From Chelonoidis abingdonii (taxonomy: Eukaryota > Chordata > Testudines > Testudinidae): 64,000 nucleotides of DNA. The stretch's first letter is position 1, and every line of letters starts with the position of its first letter. A program made the position numbers and the translations under genes. Positions 1 to 11,173 of the stretch are shown here, piece after piece. The notes under the pieces were generated by a model. The model was not told the DNA's origin and did no database searches. It saw only the letters and a list, made by a program, of their open reading frames with translations. The stretch lies in contig NC_133777.1 in assembly GCF_003597395.2 (NCBI RefSeq), positions 7,000,042 through 7,064,041 on the forward strand, written 5' to 3'.

Positions 1-214
1 CCTGGCAGCCTGGGTGAACGGAACCCCAGGCCATTCACCCGGGCCGACAGGAGGCTGAGCGGAGCCGGCTGGGACCCCAGCAGGCTGTCGGCTGAGTGAA
101 CAGAACCCCAGGTCGGCAGCAGGCTCAATGGCGGCTGGGACCCACAGCCTGCCATTAAAAAAAATCAGCTCACATGCCACCTTTGGCATGTGTGCTGCAG
201 GTTGAGGACTCCTG
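1..214 (+). mobile_element. hAT DNA transposon, right end (left part outside window)
   Basis: The last 60 bases (AAAATCAGCTCACATGCC, then TTTGGCATG, GTTGAGGACTCCTG) match in order the right end of the complete hAT element at 27487-27796, which reads AAAATCAGCTTGTGTGC and ends GCCTACCCCTG. The preceding GC-rich part holds about two diverged copies of a unit of roughly 75 bp, each with GAAC(G/A)GAACCCCAGG and GGCTGGGACCC. The left terminus and its target duplication lie before the window. No coding capacity is visible. Confidence 0.7.
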
Positions 215-3200
215 TTCTAGTGTATACTGTACTTTATGGTAATTTTCACTAGACACGATTTTCCTCTTACACAATGACTTTAGAACCTAACTCCCGCATA
301 AGATGTGACTCCGCTGTAGTGTAAAAAAAAATCTTGGGGCACGTGACAGTCAGTGGTGGATTTAGAGTTGATCAGCTAGTAGACCAACAAATAAAAGGCC
401 AGGCGTCCAATTGCTCCCTGAGTGGCTAATTCATGTTTTTCTGTGCCAGGTGTTTCTTTGGTGCAAATACAACAGGGATCAGAGTAGACGACTTGTGCCA
501 CAACCAGAGAGGTAGCCAGCCAACGCCCAAGGAGCTGAACCAACCTGCCAGTCAGAGCAGGGAGGTGGGGAGGGGAAGGCAGGATTCTAGCTCCAGTTGC
601 ATTAACCCTTGTTTCAAGAAAAAGTTCCCACGCAGTCCCATACTCAGGAAAAGGACTAGCCAGCACAGGCAGACAACGGGCAGAGGGGTTGTTCTTAGAG
701 CTCTGTGTCTTTTGCAAATGGAAAGTAATACAAAATAAAACAAAAAACTTCAGTGGCGGCTTCTGTCTCACGGGGCTGGACCCAGCAACCCCTTCTGGGC
801 GTTGTGACCTGGCACCACGGATCACTGAACTGCTCCGGTTAGGCCTGGTCACCCTTCGGTTGTGGGGGGGAGGTCAAATTTGAGTGAGTGGCTTTGCAGC
901 CTGGCGCACAGAGTAACAGCACCATTCACTGAACTTAGGCCCTGTCATCCCTCCGTCATCATTGCTCTGCAACACCCTGTATCCCTGGGGCTCCCATCCT
1001 GGGTGCAGGACCCACCTCCCCCCGCCCCCCCGAGATCTCCCACCCCTCAAAGGCAGGACTTGACTCCCTCCCCTCATGATAAAGTGAAATAACACAAAAT
1101 CCCCCCCACCCAAAAGGAAAAAAAATAAAAAGAATTTGACAGCAGTGCTAGTGGTTTCCAACCAGCGCTTAAAGCACGTTTATTTTCATCTTTCATTCCC
1201 AGCAGAGCACGTGTGAAGATATTTTGAACAGCTGCACAAGCCACTGTGATTGGAGTCACGCTGGTGTCCCAAGTAGGTGGGGCCTAGCAGGTGGGCGAAG
1301 CCTGACCATGAACCACTAGTCCTGCCTCTGCAATTCAAGCCCTCTGAATTCTACTAGGACTTCTTTATGTAACCAACCACATTTATTGTTTCAGGGAAGA
1401 TGTGTGTTGAGGGGGAGAGGGCTGGATTGAGACAGGAGGTGCCTAGATATTCTGGTGATGGGCAGAGATAGATAAAACAAGTATCTGTAATGGTGTGTTT
1501 CTGTAAAATTACTGCAGTATTGTCACCCCAGTTGCTCCAGCTCTGGTGAAAGTTAATCTAGTCCACAAGCCATTCCATTGTGGAGCAGATGCCTGGCACT
1601 CTGCAGTGTAAGGCTAGACAGTCTTAAAGGGTCAATGACAGAATATTCTACCAGCATCCTGGAAAAATTTTCTGCCCCTCCTTTTCCTAACCTTGTTGGT
1701 GACCAAAATATTCCTGTGTAAATAGAAATCTCTCTGGGGTGATAATCCCTGTCCTTCCATCTGACCTGACCACTCATTAACACCACCATTCCTTGTTTAT
1801 GACATCAGAAAGGGTTTTATGACGGTTGCTTTCAAGGTCTCAGACACAGGATTCCATATCAAGCACCTGAAGCGGGGTCGGGGAGCTGGTTATGAATGAG
1901 AACACATCTGTTCCAGGCAAAAGCTTTCTGGAGTCAGCTACATGAGGACAAGGGGAGAGGGTAAGAGAGAAAAAAGAGAGAGCCAGGAAACAAAGCTTTC
2001 CAGGATTTTGGAGACAATACAGTTGTAGGTTGGTGGGTCTGGGCAGCTGCGTGCACCTCCCAGTATAATCTCATCTATTTATAAAGGTGACTACTAAAGA
2101 ACAAATAAGGGGGTTGTGTCCCTTTTTGATGTACACAAAGGAGGCCTGGAAGTTTTTTAATCGAACTACTTGTTTTTTTGTATTAGAAATTCAGGTCTCA
2201 TTGACCCCCGGAGACTCTCTGGATGACTGGAGAACTAGCATGTTGATGACATCACAGATCCCAATGAAGTGAAACCACATTCACTGAGAGGGGAAATTGG
2301 TTTTATTCAGCCTCTTTAACCCTGGCTCCGGTTTGGTTTTTGTATCGCCCGTTTAACTCAAACACCCAGCAAAAAGATAGAAGAGATGACAGTGTTGTTA
2401 AAGATTCATATTCCCCTGACCCTTCCATTAAAGACTGAGAAAATGGCCAACGCACATCTGAGACCCCGCCCCTCAGAAGGATAAAGGCACATTACAGAGG
2501 AATAGCATCACCACTTCAAGCTGTATACACAGCAAAGGGCTGACAGTTGTTCCCTCGTGGTGGTGGAAACGCTGCTCCCTTAGGAGAGCCACAGGAGCTG
2601 TGAAGTGTATCCCAGGTGCCCTGTTTGCATCCTCTGTCCCCAGCATAGAAGTGTTGACTTGCAGGCTGCCAGGAGCTGGAGTGGGTTGATGGCTCTGATG
2701 CTGATTTAACTTCCCAGCTAGTGGACTTACTGTCCCTGGGGCTCAAACTCACTGCCCCAAACTGAATTGAGCCCTTTATACAATCTATCACTCAGTTGCT
2801 GATAAATAAAAAAGACTCTGGGCTTTCTGTTGTCATTTACAACAGTGCAAAATGAGTGTATAACGCCACCAAATCTTGGATGAGATTTTCAGGGCCCCCA
2901 AAGGACACCTATTTCCCTTTCATGCAGCTGAATGGGAACCAGCTGTTCAAATCTCTTGGGTACCTTTGAGGATGTCAGCCCTACTCTCTCTCAGAAGGCA
3001 AATGAAAAGAACCCATTATTATTATTTTTTTACTCTCCTCATTTTCAAGACAATCTCGAGATTTTGACCCCTTGAGGTTAGAAATGCTGCAGTACAGCAC
3101 TCGTGAAAGGGTTTCCTGCCACGTGACCACCCACCAACTGGGAACTGGGAGCGTTCATGTGATCTGTCAATGTTCAGTGGTATCAGATGATTTTTTTTTT

Positions 3201-4119
3201 GGACTCCCCAATTTCAGATAAATTGTGTTTCCTTATTAGGCTGTCAGTGCATCATTTGAACCTGGAATCTTGGTTACTTTCAGTGCCAGGGTGTGGTAGT
3301 TCAGTGGCAGAGGGGCAGAGTTAGAACCTTAGTGTAGTTTGGGGCTGGGGGTGTTAGAACCTGGGTTTGTTTGAGTGGCAGGGAGGCAGTGTTACCCCCA
3401 GGTTGATAAAGATTTTTCATGGAATTCGGGAGTGCAAAAGACCATTGTACTGCCAAGATAGTTCAGAAGCATTTTGTTAGCTTAGAGGCAGAATTTCCAG
3501 TCAGAATGTTTGTTGTTTATGTTAGAGGTGGACAAAGCTCTGTGGGAGGAGTGGGCTTGGATCTGGTTTCTGTATTTAGATGAAGCCATAGCCCCCGTCT
3601 TGATGCCAAAACCTTAGGAAAGTGGAAGCATTCAGAGAGATGGTTCAGGTGTTGCTCCAGCTGGTTTATTTATATATGGCTCTATCCCCATCTGTGCTGA
3701 ATTACCAATCCTTTGGGTTGATTTATGTGTGTCCTTATTGCCTCATTCTCAATCAGGCTCATTCTTGCTTTCCTTTATTTTTCCAGTCCTTCCTTCTGGG
3801 CTGCTGTGTTAATCACCTGAGATGAGAGAAGCTGTCTGTTGTCATGACGACTCCATCTCTGCTTTGGGCTTCCCAGTAAGTCACCTGCGGATGTTTGATT
3901 TGGGCAGAGTCCTTTTGGAGGCCAAAGTGCTAGGACGTTATTCTCTGTTAGAAAAGTTCAGTTGATTAACTACATCTTTTCCCAGCCATCAACAAAAGCT
4001 CCAGAGAGCCATTTAAACGGGTCCAATCATGAAAGCCAAGAGGCCACTGGCATGGCCTCTCTGCTCTCAGTTGGGGCATGGGGGTTAATAGCATTATTAC
4101 TCTCATTTTATTTTAAAAC
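215..4119. other. Unique non-coding DNA, no gene recognised
   Basis: I see no exon-like frame, no RNA gene and no clear repeat family. Minor structure: a pyrimidine/G-rich stretch near 1000-1110, a purine-rich run near 1960-1995, an ATT run near 3016 and loosely repeated TTAGAACCT/GTGGCAG words at 3290-3400. The small open frames here have no recognisable domains. Confidence 0.6.
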
Positions 4120-4440
4120 ATGGTTGTTTGGACCCAGGAAAGTGAGGGGTTATGTCTGGAGCCAGGCCAGGTGCAGACAGACACTGCAAGCCCCCTGCAC
4201 ACAGCTCTCCCAAGCCACAGTCTTCACCCCCGCTCTGTCTATACCCCTCAATTCCAATCTGCAGCCCCCACCTTCCCACAGAGCTCTGCCAATGCCCCTG
4301 AACCCCAACCCACAGTCTTCCTGCTATTCCAGTTCTGCATTCTCCTCACAGCTCTGCTAATGCCAGTCAAGCCTGATCCATGGCTCCTCTGTTACTCCAA
4401 ACCTGGGTCTTTTTCTGGTGTGGGCAAATAGCCCCTTGAG
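4120..4440. repeat. Degenerate C-rich minisatellite-like repeat
   Basis: The words CACAGCTCT, CAATGCCCCTGAACCCCA, CCACAGTCTTC and CTGCTATTCCAG recur with variation about every 70-100 bp, for example CACAGCTCTCCCAAGCC, AGAGCTCTGCCAATGCC and ACAGCTCTGCTAATGCC. The arrangement suggests about three to four diverged tandem units. Open frames across it reflect the pyrimidine-rich composition. Confidence 0.5.
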
Positions 4441-6690
4441 ATTAGGCTGACATTGATAAATCTGCCTCAAGTGCCCATCACCGTGGTATCTGAGCCTTTA
4501 CCACCTGTGACCTAAGAGAAGACCTTTCCCTGGATGAAAGACTAGAGCCTGAGTCCATTATACCACCTTGGCCTCTCGCACATGAATTTATAGCAGGAAT
4601 GGCAGAATTCGGATTTGGGTCCACATTCTGAACACCCCCAAGTTTGATTCGGACCTGGACTGAGGGCTCAGTCCACTCCACGGAGGAGGAGCTGGACTCT
4701 GGGGATGACCAAATCGTATGTAGTAAGAAAGAAAGAGTGTGATCCAGAGCCAAGCAAGCGCATCCCCATCACCGTGGAGGATAATGAGCCATAATGAGCA
4801 GGCCACACTAATTGGAAAGTGACCCCAGAGTCCCCTGTGCCTGAGGAGAGAGGGAAGAAGAAGAGCCCAGGGGAACAGCAGTGGCTCTGCGGCAGGCTCT
4901 GGGTGAGTGGAGGAGGCGGACTTTGCCAGTGAACCCCAGATGGAGTGAGGGTGCAGCCATTGGCTCGGCATCCAGCTAAGATCAAGTGGTGGGATTAGCT
5001 GTGAGGGGAGAGATGAATTTCGTTTAACCCTTTCACACCAGCAGGTGCATGGATATGAATGCTAGAAGGGAAGCAGCCTTTCCTGCGTGGACACTGGGGG
5101 TCTCCTACTCCGCTCCAGCTGAGACAACTGCAGCACAGGAACAAGGGCGGAAGGCAGGGAGAAGCTGCTTTATGGCCTCTCCTCTCCGGGAGTCTACCTG
5201 ACCCCTGCTGCAAATCAGAGCAGCTCTGGGGCTGAGAATAGCCAGAGCGCAGCAGCTTTCTGGCCACATGCCCTGTACCAGGGAATACAAGGGCCTTATA
5301 GCAACTATGCCAGCTGGGAAAGGCCTTATGCTGGTGTATTGCGCAGTGGGCTGGTCTGTTGCCTGTACGGCCCCTTTGTGCACCACAGCAGCATAAAGAG
5401 GCTGCAGGGTCATGGAGCCTCCACCCCTGCTTTCTAGCTCAGCTCTGGGCTGCTGCTCTGACAGGTTAAAAAGAAAAATAAAGATGCACAAGACATGCAG
5501 ATCACATGATTGCCACAACCACTCTTCCTTCCCGACTCTACTGCACCTGCCCCACAGTGCAAGGCCTGGATCAGACCCTGATGTAAGGCCCAAGCTGGTG
5601 GTCACCTCCTTATTGCACCTGCTGAGACCCCAGAACAATGACTGGCCTTTGGCCAGGAGAGTCACAATGCTGGTAGGGCCAAGGTGCATTGGGCAGCCCC
5701 CAGTTGCACTGAGCCTGGGAAAAGGTGGTGATCCCTGCTCCCCCTTCTTTACAGTCACATCCAGCTTACCTTTGGGTAAATGCCTGTGACTGGAGGAGAT
5801 GAAGGAGGAATTAAAAGCTGTGGCATCCTCTTCCCAAGCAGGCTGTTGCTCTTGCAGTGATTTTAGTGTGGTATCAGCCCAGTGGTCGCTGCAGGGCACT
5901 ATGGGGGAAGTGCTGCACCGGCAGAGGTGAGGTCCTTCCAATCGGATGTTGGACTGAGATTGCTGCATCTGTATCTGGGAGATGTGCAGGGGCAAGTCAC
6001 AGCTCTGACTGCACCATTCACAGAGAGCAGGGGCTAATCCCGGCTCCCTGCCAGCGGGCCAGCTCTCATGAGGTCAGGTTCGCATGTCCAAACCTGTGCA
6101 TTATTACTGAGCACATAAAAACTTTTTGCAATGCGCTGCATTGGCAGGTTGCATTGCCCTTGTTCGCTGGACTGCATGGCGTTGACTGGCAGCATTGCAA
6201 TGCCTTTTGGGCTGAGTGAAGTAGAAAAGATGCCATAAAATAAAAAAATCTGTACTATTGTAAAAACTGAAGCGACTCTGAAAGCATCAGTAACCTAAGC
6301 TCGGGCAGCTGAAGGCCAAGATGGGGTGACAGCCTGTCATTTCTCCAGTGGTCTAATGCAAAGGAGCCCAGGTCCTCAGGAAATATTTTCACCTGCAACA
6401 TTAATCCTGACGGTGCAAACTGTGGCATAGTGCAATGGCTCATGCTGCCGCCTGCTGGCAGACTCTGGAATAAGTCTTTTCCCCCCAGGGCATTCTTTCA
6501 GCATATTGCTTCCATGTGCAGTTTCTCTGGCCACTGTTACAGTTCTTGAATGTCATGCAAACAAAGCAGAGGTGGTGCTATTTCTGTTGCCCAGTATTTC
6601 TGCTTGTTGAATCCAGCTTGTATGGCAGGAAGCAGGGAGGGCTGACAAACAGAGCTGGCATTTTTGGTTGGACTACTCTCCTGCCTAAGG
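4441..6690. other. Unique DNA holding the longest open frame; no gene recognised
   Basis: The minus strand at 5105-5995 is open for 296 codons, and shorter frames are open on the plus strand at 5412-5789 and 5857-6219. The 296-residue product has no domain, signal peptide or repeat I can name. Its only hydrophobic stretch (LHVLCIFIFLFNL) is short. I see no TATA box, convincing splice-site pattern or poly(A) signal tied to it. It is more likely a stop-poor non-coding stretch than a gene. Confidence 0.5.
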
Positions 6691-8244
6691 CAGGGCCGGC
6701 TTTAGGAAGCGCGGGGCCCAATTCAAACATTTTCGGCGGGGCCCTGGCAGGGATGACTAAAAAAAAACAAACCTTTCATTTCTTTCATGTATTATTTGCT
6801 TCCCATAACTATATAAATAATACAATTATATATTATGTACATTGCATCATATATGCTGTTGATTGCTTATTAATGACCATGTAATTTCACCATGGGTGGG
6901 TCGCCTGCCACTCCGGGTGTGCACATGTGTGAAGTCCCACTGCTCCCTCCTCCCTCATTGAAGCAGGTGTGCAGGGTTACTGCCCTAGGAACTGCAGGGC
7001 AGCAGTGGCATGGGCTGGGTTGGAGCAGGCAGGGGCTGACTGGAGTAGGGTCTAGCTGCAGGCAGGCAAGGGGTACAGGGCTGGCTGGAGACAGGGGTGT
7101 GGGGGTGGGCTGGCTTCAGGCAGGGTCGCAGGGGGATGCAGCAGGGGTTGGGGGCTGGGACAGGGAGTGCGGACCTCTCTGGTTGTCAGGCAGGGAGCAG
7201 CAGGTTGGCTGGAACAGGGAGGGGTTTGGGGCTGGTGTGGGCTGGCGTGTGTGCAGGGTGGTGGCGGGCGGGCTGTGGGGGGGGCTGCTGGCTGTGGCAG
7301 GGCCACGGTGTGTGGCAGGGGTGGCTGGAGACAGGGCAGGGGTTTGGCAGGGGCGTGCTGTGGGCAAGGGTGCAGAGCTGGCGCAGCCGTGGGGGGGCAG
7401 GGCTGGTGCGGGCAGGGCAGGGGGTGCAGCAGAGGAAGGTGGAGCCCCGCCTCTTTAAATAGCCCCAAGCCTCCATTATCCCAGGGCTCTGGGTTATTTA
7501 AAGGGCCCGAGCCCCCTGCTCTCCCCACCCTGGACCTTTAAATAGCCGGGGAGCCCCTGGAGAATACATGGGGGCTGCGGGGCTCTGGTGGCTATTTAAA
7601 GGACAGGGTGCGAGACAGTGAGCCTGGCCTTTAAATAGCCCCGCGGACCACCTCCTACCGCATCCAGGGCTTGGGAGCTATTTAAAGGGCCCAGAGCTCC
7701 AGCCGGAAAAGCGATGGCTGCGGGGCTTGCTGTGCTCCCGGCGGGCCCAGCGCAGAGAGACGGGGCAGCTTGCCAGCTCGCGCCCGGCCACAGGGCAGCT
7801 TGCCGCATTCCACCGGAGAGTGGGGCAGCAAGGCAGCTTGCTGTGCTCGGCCGGGGCTGCGGGGGGCCCGCCCTTTGCCGTTGGCTGCGGGAGGCCGGGC
7901 CCAGCGCGGCGCTCGGGGCTGCTTTGCCGCGCTCCGACCGGGGCTGCGGGGCAGCTTTGCCGCACTCCGGCTGGGGCTGTGGGGCAGCGTGTCACTCTCC
8001 GGTGCGGGGCTCCAGCCGGGAGAGCGGAGCTGCGGGGCTTGCCACGCTCTGGCCAGAGCTCCAGTGGGGAGAGCAGTGCTGTGGGGCAGCCACGCTCCTG
8101 GCCGCGCTTTGGTCATGGAAGACCCTGGAGCAGACCTCAGCCGGCAGTAAGGAAAAAATTTAAAAGAGGCCTAAGGCACGGGGCCCTCTTAGGCGCGGGG
8201 CCCGATTCCAGGGAATTGGCTGAATCAGCCTCAAGCTGGCCCTG
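6691..8244. mobile_element. Complete non-autonomous hAT element, 1554 bp, GC-rich
   Basis: The left end begins CAGGGCCGGCTTTAGG and the right end is the inverted form CCTCAAGCTGGCCCTG. It is flanked by a perfect 8-bp direct repeat GCCTAAGG at 6683-6690 and 8245-8252, the hAT signature. The interior has three parts. First is about 200 bp of AT-rich sequence. Next is a G-rich tract (6990-7440) of diverged GGGGCTGG/CAGGCAGGG words. Last come a block of alternating CTTTAAATAGCC and GGCTATTTAAAG words (7450-7690) and a CpG-rich tract of GCGGGGCAGCTTGCC-like units (7700-8120). No transposase is recognisable. The open frames of 120-190 codons on both strands are by-products of low stop-codon density in GC-rich repeats. 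Confidence 0.9.
7451..7690. repeat. Tandem palindromic TTTAAATAGCC units inside the hAT
   Basis: CTTTAAATAGCC appears forward at about 7453, 7536 and 7629. Its inverse, TATTTAAAG with variable 5' bases, appears at about 7494, 7592 and 7678. Each forward copy is followed 40-55 bp later by an inverted one, so the block is about three tandem units of 80-95 bp, each able to fold into a long hairpin around a GC-rich core. Confidence 0.75.
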
Positions 8245-8252
8245 GCCTAAGG

Positions 8253-9935
8253 ATATGAGTTGGGCCACTGGAGGTGGTTACATCTGCTTTTCGCTGCTTC
8301 CAGTATAGATCCCTGTATCCTTCCCTCTCTGGACTGCATTTGACAATGAGAACAGTCAGAACTGACCATTTGCAATGCAGACTACAGGTACAAAGGGACA
8401 AGCATCCAATGAGGACAGAAAGTAACACATTGTCCTTCTGTATCCCTTCCATCAAGGGTCCAAGAGCACTTAAATAATAATTAGTTAGAACCCTCCAGCT
8501 GACAGACCCCGAAGGGTCCCTGTGAGTGTTTTAGGCAAGCAGGGGACTAGTTTTTTCCCAGTTGTCAAATGGGGCTAATTGTACAGGTTAAGAGCTGCTG
8601 AGAGGATGCCTCCTCCTGCCACCCGTAACACAACATCCCTGGATGGATTGATGGCCATGGGAATTGAAGCTTGGACCTTAATGCCTGAGCCTGCACTGCG
8701 TCTCCCAAAGCCACAGCAGGCTCATTGACCTGTATATATGGCCCAGCCACCACTAGAAGGCAGGCAGAGCACCCAACAGAGTGGGTGTAGCTTACAAGTG
8801 CACAACAAGTTCTATTGGTCCTACAAAATCTGGTCTCTTCACCTTGTCTTGAGCGCTGTCTCTCGGCACCTGATCTATTAGCTAATAAACTACATATACA
8901 CAGACATCTTGTTTATGGAGCACTGTTGTAACAATATTTATCTCCCTGCTGCTGGGAGGAGCAGTCCCTGTTTGCATAGTGCTTTGAACATGCACGGTCA
9001 GTGCTGAGTGATGGCTAGATCTAAATGTAACAAACAGAGGCCACGACACCCTGATTGCTAACAGGGACCATCAGTCCCCGAAACCAGGTCACTTGAGCGG
9101 ATGGAGACCTTTTTAAACCATGAACTAGTAGAAGGTTGTTACTGCTACTGAGACCAGCCACTAGGGGGAGACAAAATCACAACTACTCAGCCAGCGTATT
9201 ACGCTGAACCTTGACGGCTCCCAGTACAGAGCCGGACCTGAATGTTGTTGCTGAATGCTTCCCAAAGGGAGAAACAGTCACTGGTGTTCCCTCACAGACC
9301 AGGGTGGTGCTGCCCTGCACGGGGAACTCTTGGCCATTGGCTAGTTAATTGGCTTTAATATCTTTTCTTCCTCAGTGCCCAGAGGCCTGCTGGTTTTTGT
9401 GAGCTGTCATTAGAGAGAGATGAGTCAGCGGAGGAAAAAGAGCTGTGACAAATTAGACAGCAGTTGCTGTTCCAAAGCTCTTTAGCTGCTGATAAATGGA
9501 ACGGAGACTGCAAGCGACTCCAGAGGAGCCAGTGAGGCTTTCAGATCGGACATGTGTGTTGTGATTAGCAGATGGTGGAATGAACCCAGGTTTCATTTGT
9601 GTCCTCAGCCCTTAAGCTCGTTGTGATGCAGACAGGAAGGGGTGGGACTGACTGGCCGGCAAAGTCAGGCAGAGATATACAGCACTGATGAGATCTTAAT
9701 CAGAGATCATAGTAAATTCTCCTCTCAAATGGACTGGAATAAAGCTATTAAGCTAATATAACATCATGGAGGAAGGACGTTCTGTTGATGCAGTCTCTGG
9801 GGAATCTCAGCCGGAATGAGGAGAAGAGGCCAAAGGTGCCAAAGCTCCAGCAATAGAACATGGCAGACAGCACATTTTTCTGTGTGTGTAGGGGCGGGAG
9901 GATGGTAGCACACTGTGAGGTGATGGAAGGACTAG
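8253..9935. other. Unique non-coding DNA
   Basis: No gene or clear repeat family is recognised. The part around 9340-9560 has balanced composition and contains a TGAGTCAGC (AP-1/Maf-like) motif, a CAGCAGTTGCTG palindrome and TAATATC/AATTAG words. It could be a conserved regulatory block, but that cannot be judged from one sequence. Confidence 0.5.
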
Positions 9936-10120
9936 GGGAAACAGCTAGGACTCCAGGGTTCCATTCCCAGCTCTGCCACTGACTCACTGCACAACCCTGG
10001 GCAAGTCCCTTAACTTACTTTTCCTGCCTCAGTTTCTTCATCTCACACAGGGCGGGTTAGTTCACTAGTATTTGTAAAGTGCTTGGAGAGCCTCAGAGGG
10101 CAGGCACTATTGGCTGAGCA
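9936..10120 (+). mobile_element. MIR/CORE-like tRNA-derived SINE
   Basis: The order of words is typical: CCAGGGTTCCATTCCCAGC (B-box region), CTCTGCCACTGACTCACTGC, CCTGGGCAAGTCCCTTAAC, TGCCTCAGTTTCTTCATCTC and GTAAAGTGCTTGGAGAGCC. The 5' tRNA-like head is eroded. Orientation is plus. Confidence 0.75.
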
Positions 10121-10329
10121 TTCTGTTAAGGGGCCTGGATCCTGGCAGTAGTTAACGTCCCCTCGAACCTACATTAAAGAGACGCTGTCGGCCTGGACGC
10201 TCCATAGTTGCTGGGGTTGTGGAGGGGCCTGGAGAGAAGGGGTTTCCTTGCACCTCTTTATATTGCAGCTGGCAGCTCTCTGTACAATGTGTCTTGAACT
10301 GCTTTGCCAGTGGTCCCGAGTGCTGCTGT

Positions 10330-10448
10330 TAGGATGACCAGACAACAAATGTGAAAAATCGGGATGGGATGGGGGTAATAGGAGCCTATATAAGAAAAAG
10401 ACCCAAAAATCGGGACTGTCCCTATAATCAGGACATCTGGTCACCCTA
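10330..10448 (-). mobile_element. Short hAT MITE, TAGG(G/A)TGACCAG termini
   Basis: The ends TAGGATGACCAG and CTGGTCACCCTA are inverted repeats. An 8-bp direct repeat GCTGCTGT flanks the element (10322-10329 and 10449-10456). The interior contains AAAAATCGGGA and CGGGACTGTCCCTAT, the same words in opposite orientation as the element at 44600-44724, so the two are copies of one family. Confidence 0.85.
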
Positions 10449-10650
10449 GCTGCTGTGAGGAGAGCTCAGATGCTCCCCATTCCTGGTGCCCTGGCCCTGC
10501 TGTTAGGGGAGTAGGAGAGCTCACATGCACACTCCACCCCACCCTGCTGTTAGAGGAGAGAGTTCATTTGCAGGATCCACTGCACTCTCCCTGCCCATTG
10601 TGCCCCAGGCCTGGCTGAGCCCCGCAGGGGAGGGAGAGCTCTCATGCCTG
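10449..10650. repeat. Diverged minisatellite, unit about 50-60 bp
   Basis: Successive units start CTGCTGTGAGGAGAGCTC, CTGCTGTTAGGGGAGTAGG and CTGCTGTTAGAGGAGAG, and a later one contains AGGGGAGGGAGAGCTC. Each continues into a CATGC/TTTGC plus CACTCC/CCACTGC segment. The adjacent MITE is inserted at the CTGCTGT word of one unit. Confidence 0.55.
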
Positions 10651-11060
10651 CTACACTTCCCCCCACACTCAAGGCCCTGCAGCTTGGAGTTAGCTCTGGG
10701 GCATGTGGGGTTCAGGGATCACAGTCCCCAATACCGCACTGCATGCCACTTCCCAGGCCCCGGTGCCCTGTGGGAGCTTGCTCACACTGACCCTTTGGTA
10801 CCAGGACTGTCCAGCCAGCCCCTTTCGCCAGCCCCAGACATTCCCTGTAACCTAAACTTGCTGCTTTTCCTCTCCCCCACATCTACTGATTTGCCCGGTC
10901 TAGGGAGAAGCTGCTTAGGAGCAGGGCCAGATTTAGGGGCAGCCGGGGTTGGAGGGGGTGGGTGGATGTTTTTTGTTGTTAGCGACAAAAGGGAAAAGAG
11001 AATGTTTGAAGTAACATGTTTCAGGTATGCCACAGGTGGATTAATTTTTCACTAACCTCC
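10651..11060. other. Unique DNA with a possible transposon end
   Basis: No gene is recognised. At 10922 the sequence CAGGGCCAGATTTAGGGG resembles a hAT left terminus, but I could not find a matching right terminus or an 8-bp duplication. Confidence 0.4.
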
Positions 11061-11173
11061 TAGAATGTTCTGGACCTTTGTAGAATCTCATGGAACCTTC
11101 CAGACTTTCTGAGAACTACATTTTCCTCGAACCTTCTAGAATGTTGCCAGCCCTGCCCTCAGGGGTATATAAG
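11061..11173 (+). promoter_or_regulatory. Heat-shock-element cluster with TATA box
   Basis: Alternating GAA/TTC pentamers form several heat-shock-element-like groups: GAATGTTCTGGA at 11063, GGAACCTTCCAGA at 11092, TTTCTGAGAAC at 11106 and CGAACCTTCTAGAATG at 11128. A TATATAAGG box follows at 11166, about 20 bp after the last unit. Three or more inverted nGAAn units in phase is the known HSF1 binding pattern. A frame starting at a GTG (11230-11418) follows, with a basic start (KRATNAIKNKAFK) and no known domain. The arrangement is promoter-like, and I infer that it belongs to a decayed mobile element rather than a host gene. Confidence 0.55.

Noticed and set aside
343..770. CAGTGGTGGATTTAG and CAGTGGCGGCTTC words resembling hAT termini
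   Set aside because: Both are in the same orientation, with no inverse partner and no target duplication.
7052..8308. Many open frames of 80-193 codons on both strands
   Set aside because: They lie inside the hAT element, overlap each other in all frames and are G/P/A/R-rich products of GC-rich tandem repeats.
10922..11045. Possible hAT left terminus (CAGGGCCAGATTTAGGGG) upstream of the heat-shock-element cluster
   Set aside because: No matching inverted right end or 8-bp duplication could be found within several kilobases, so an element could not be delimited.
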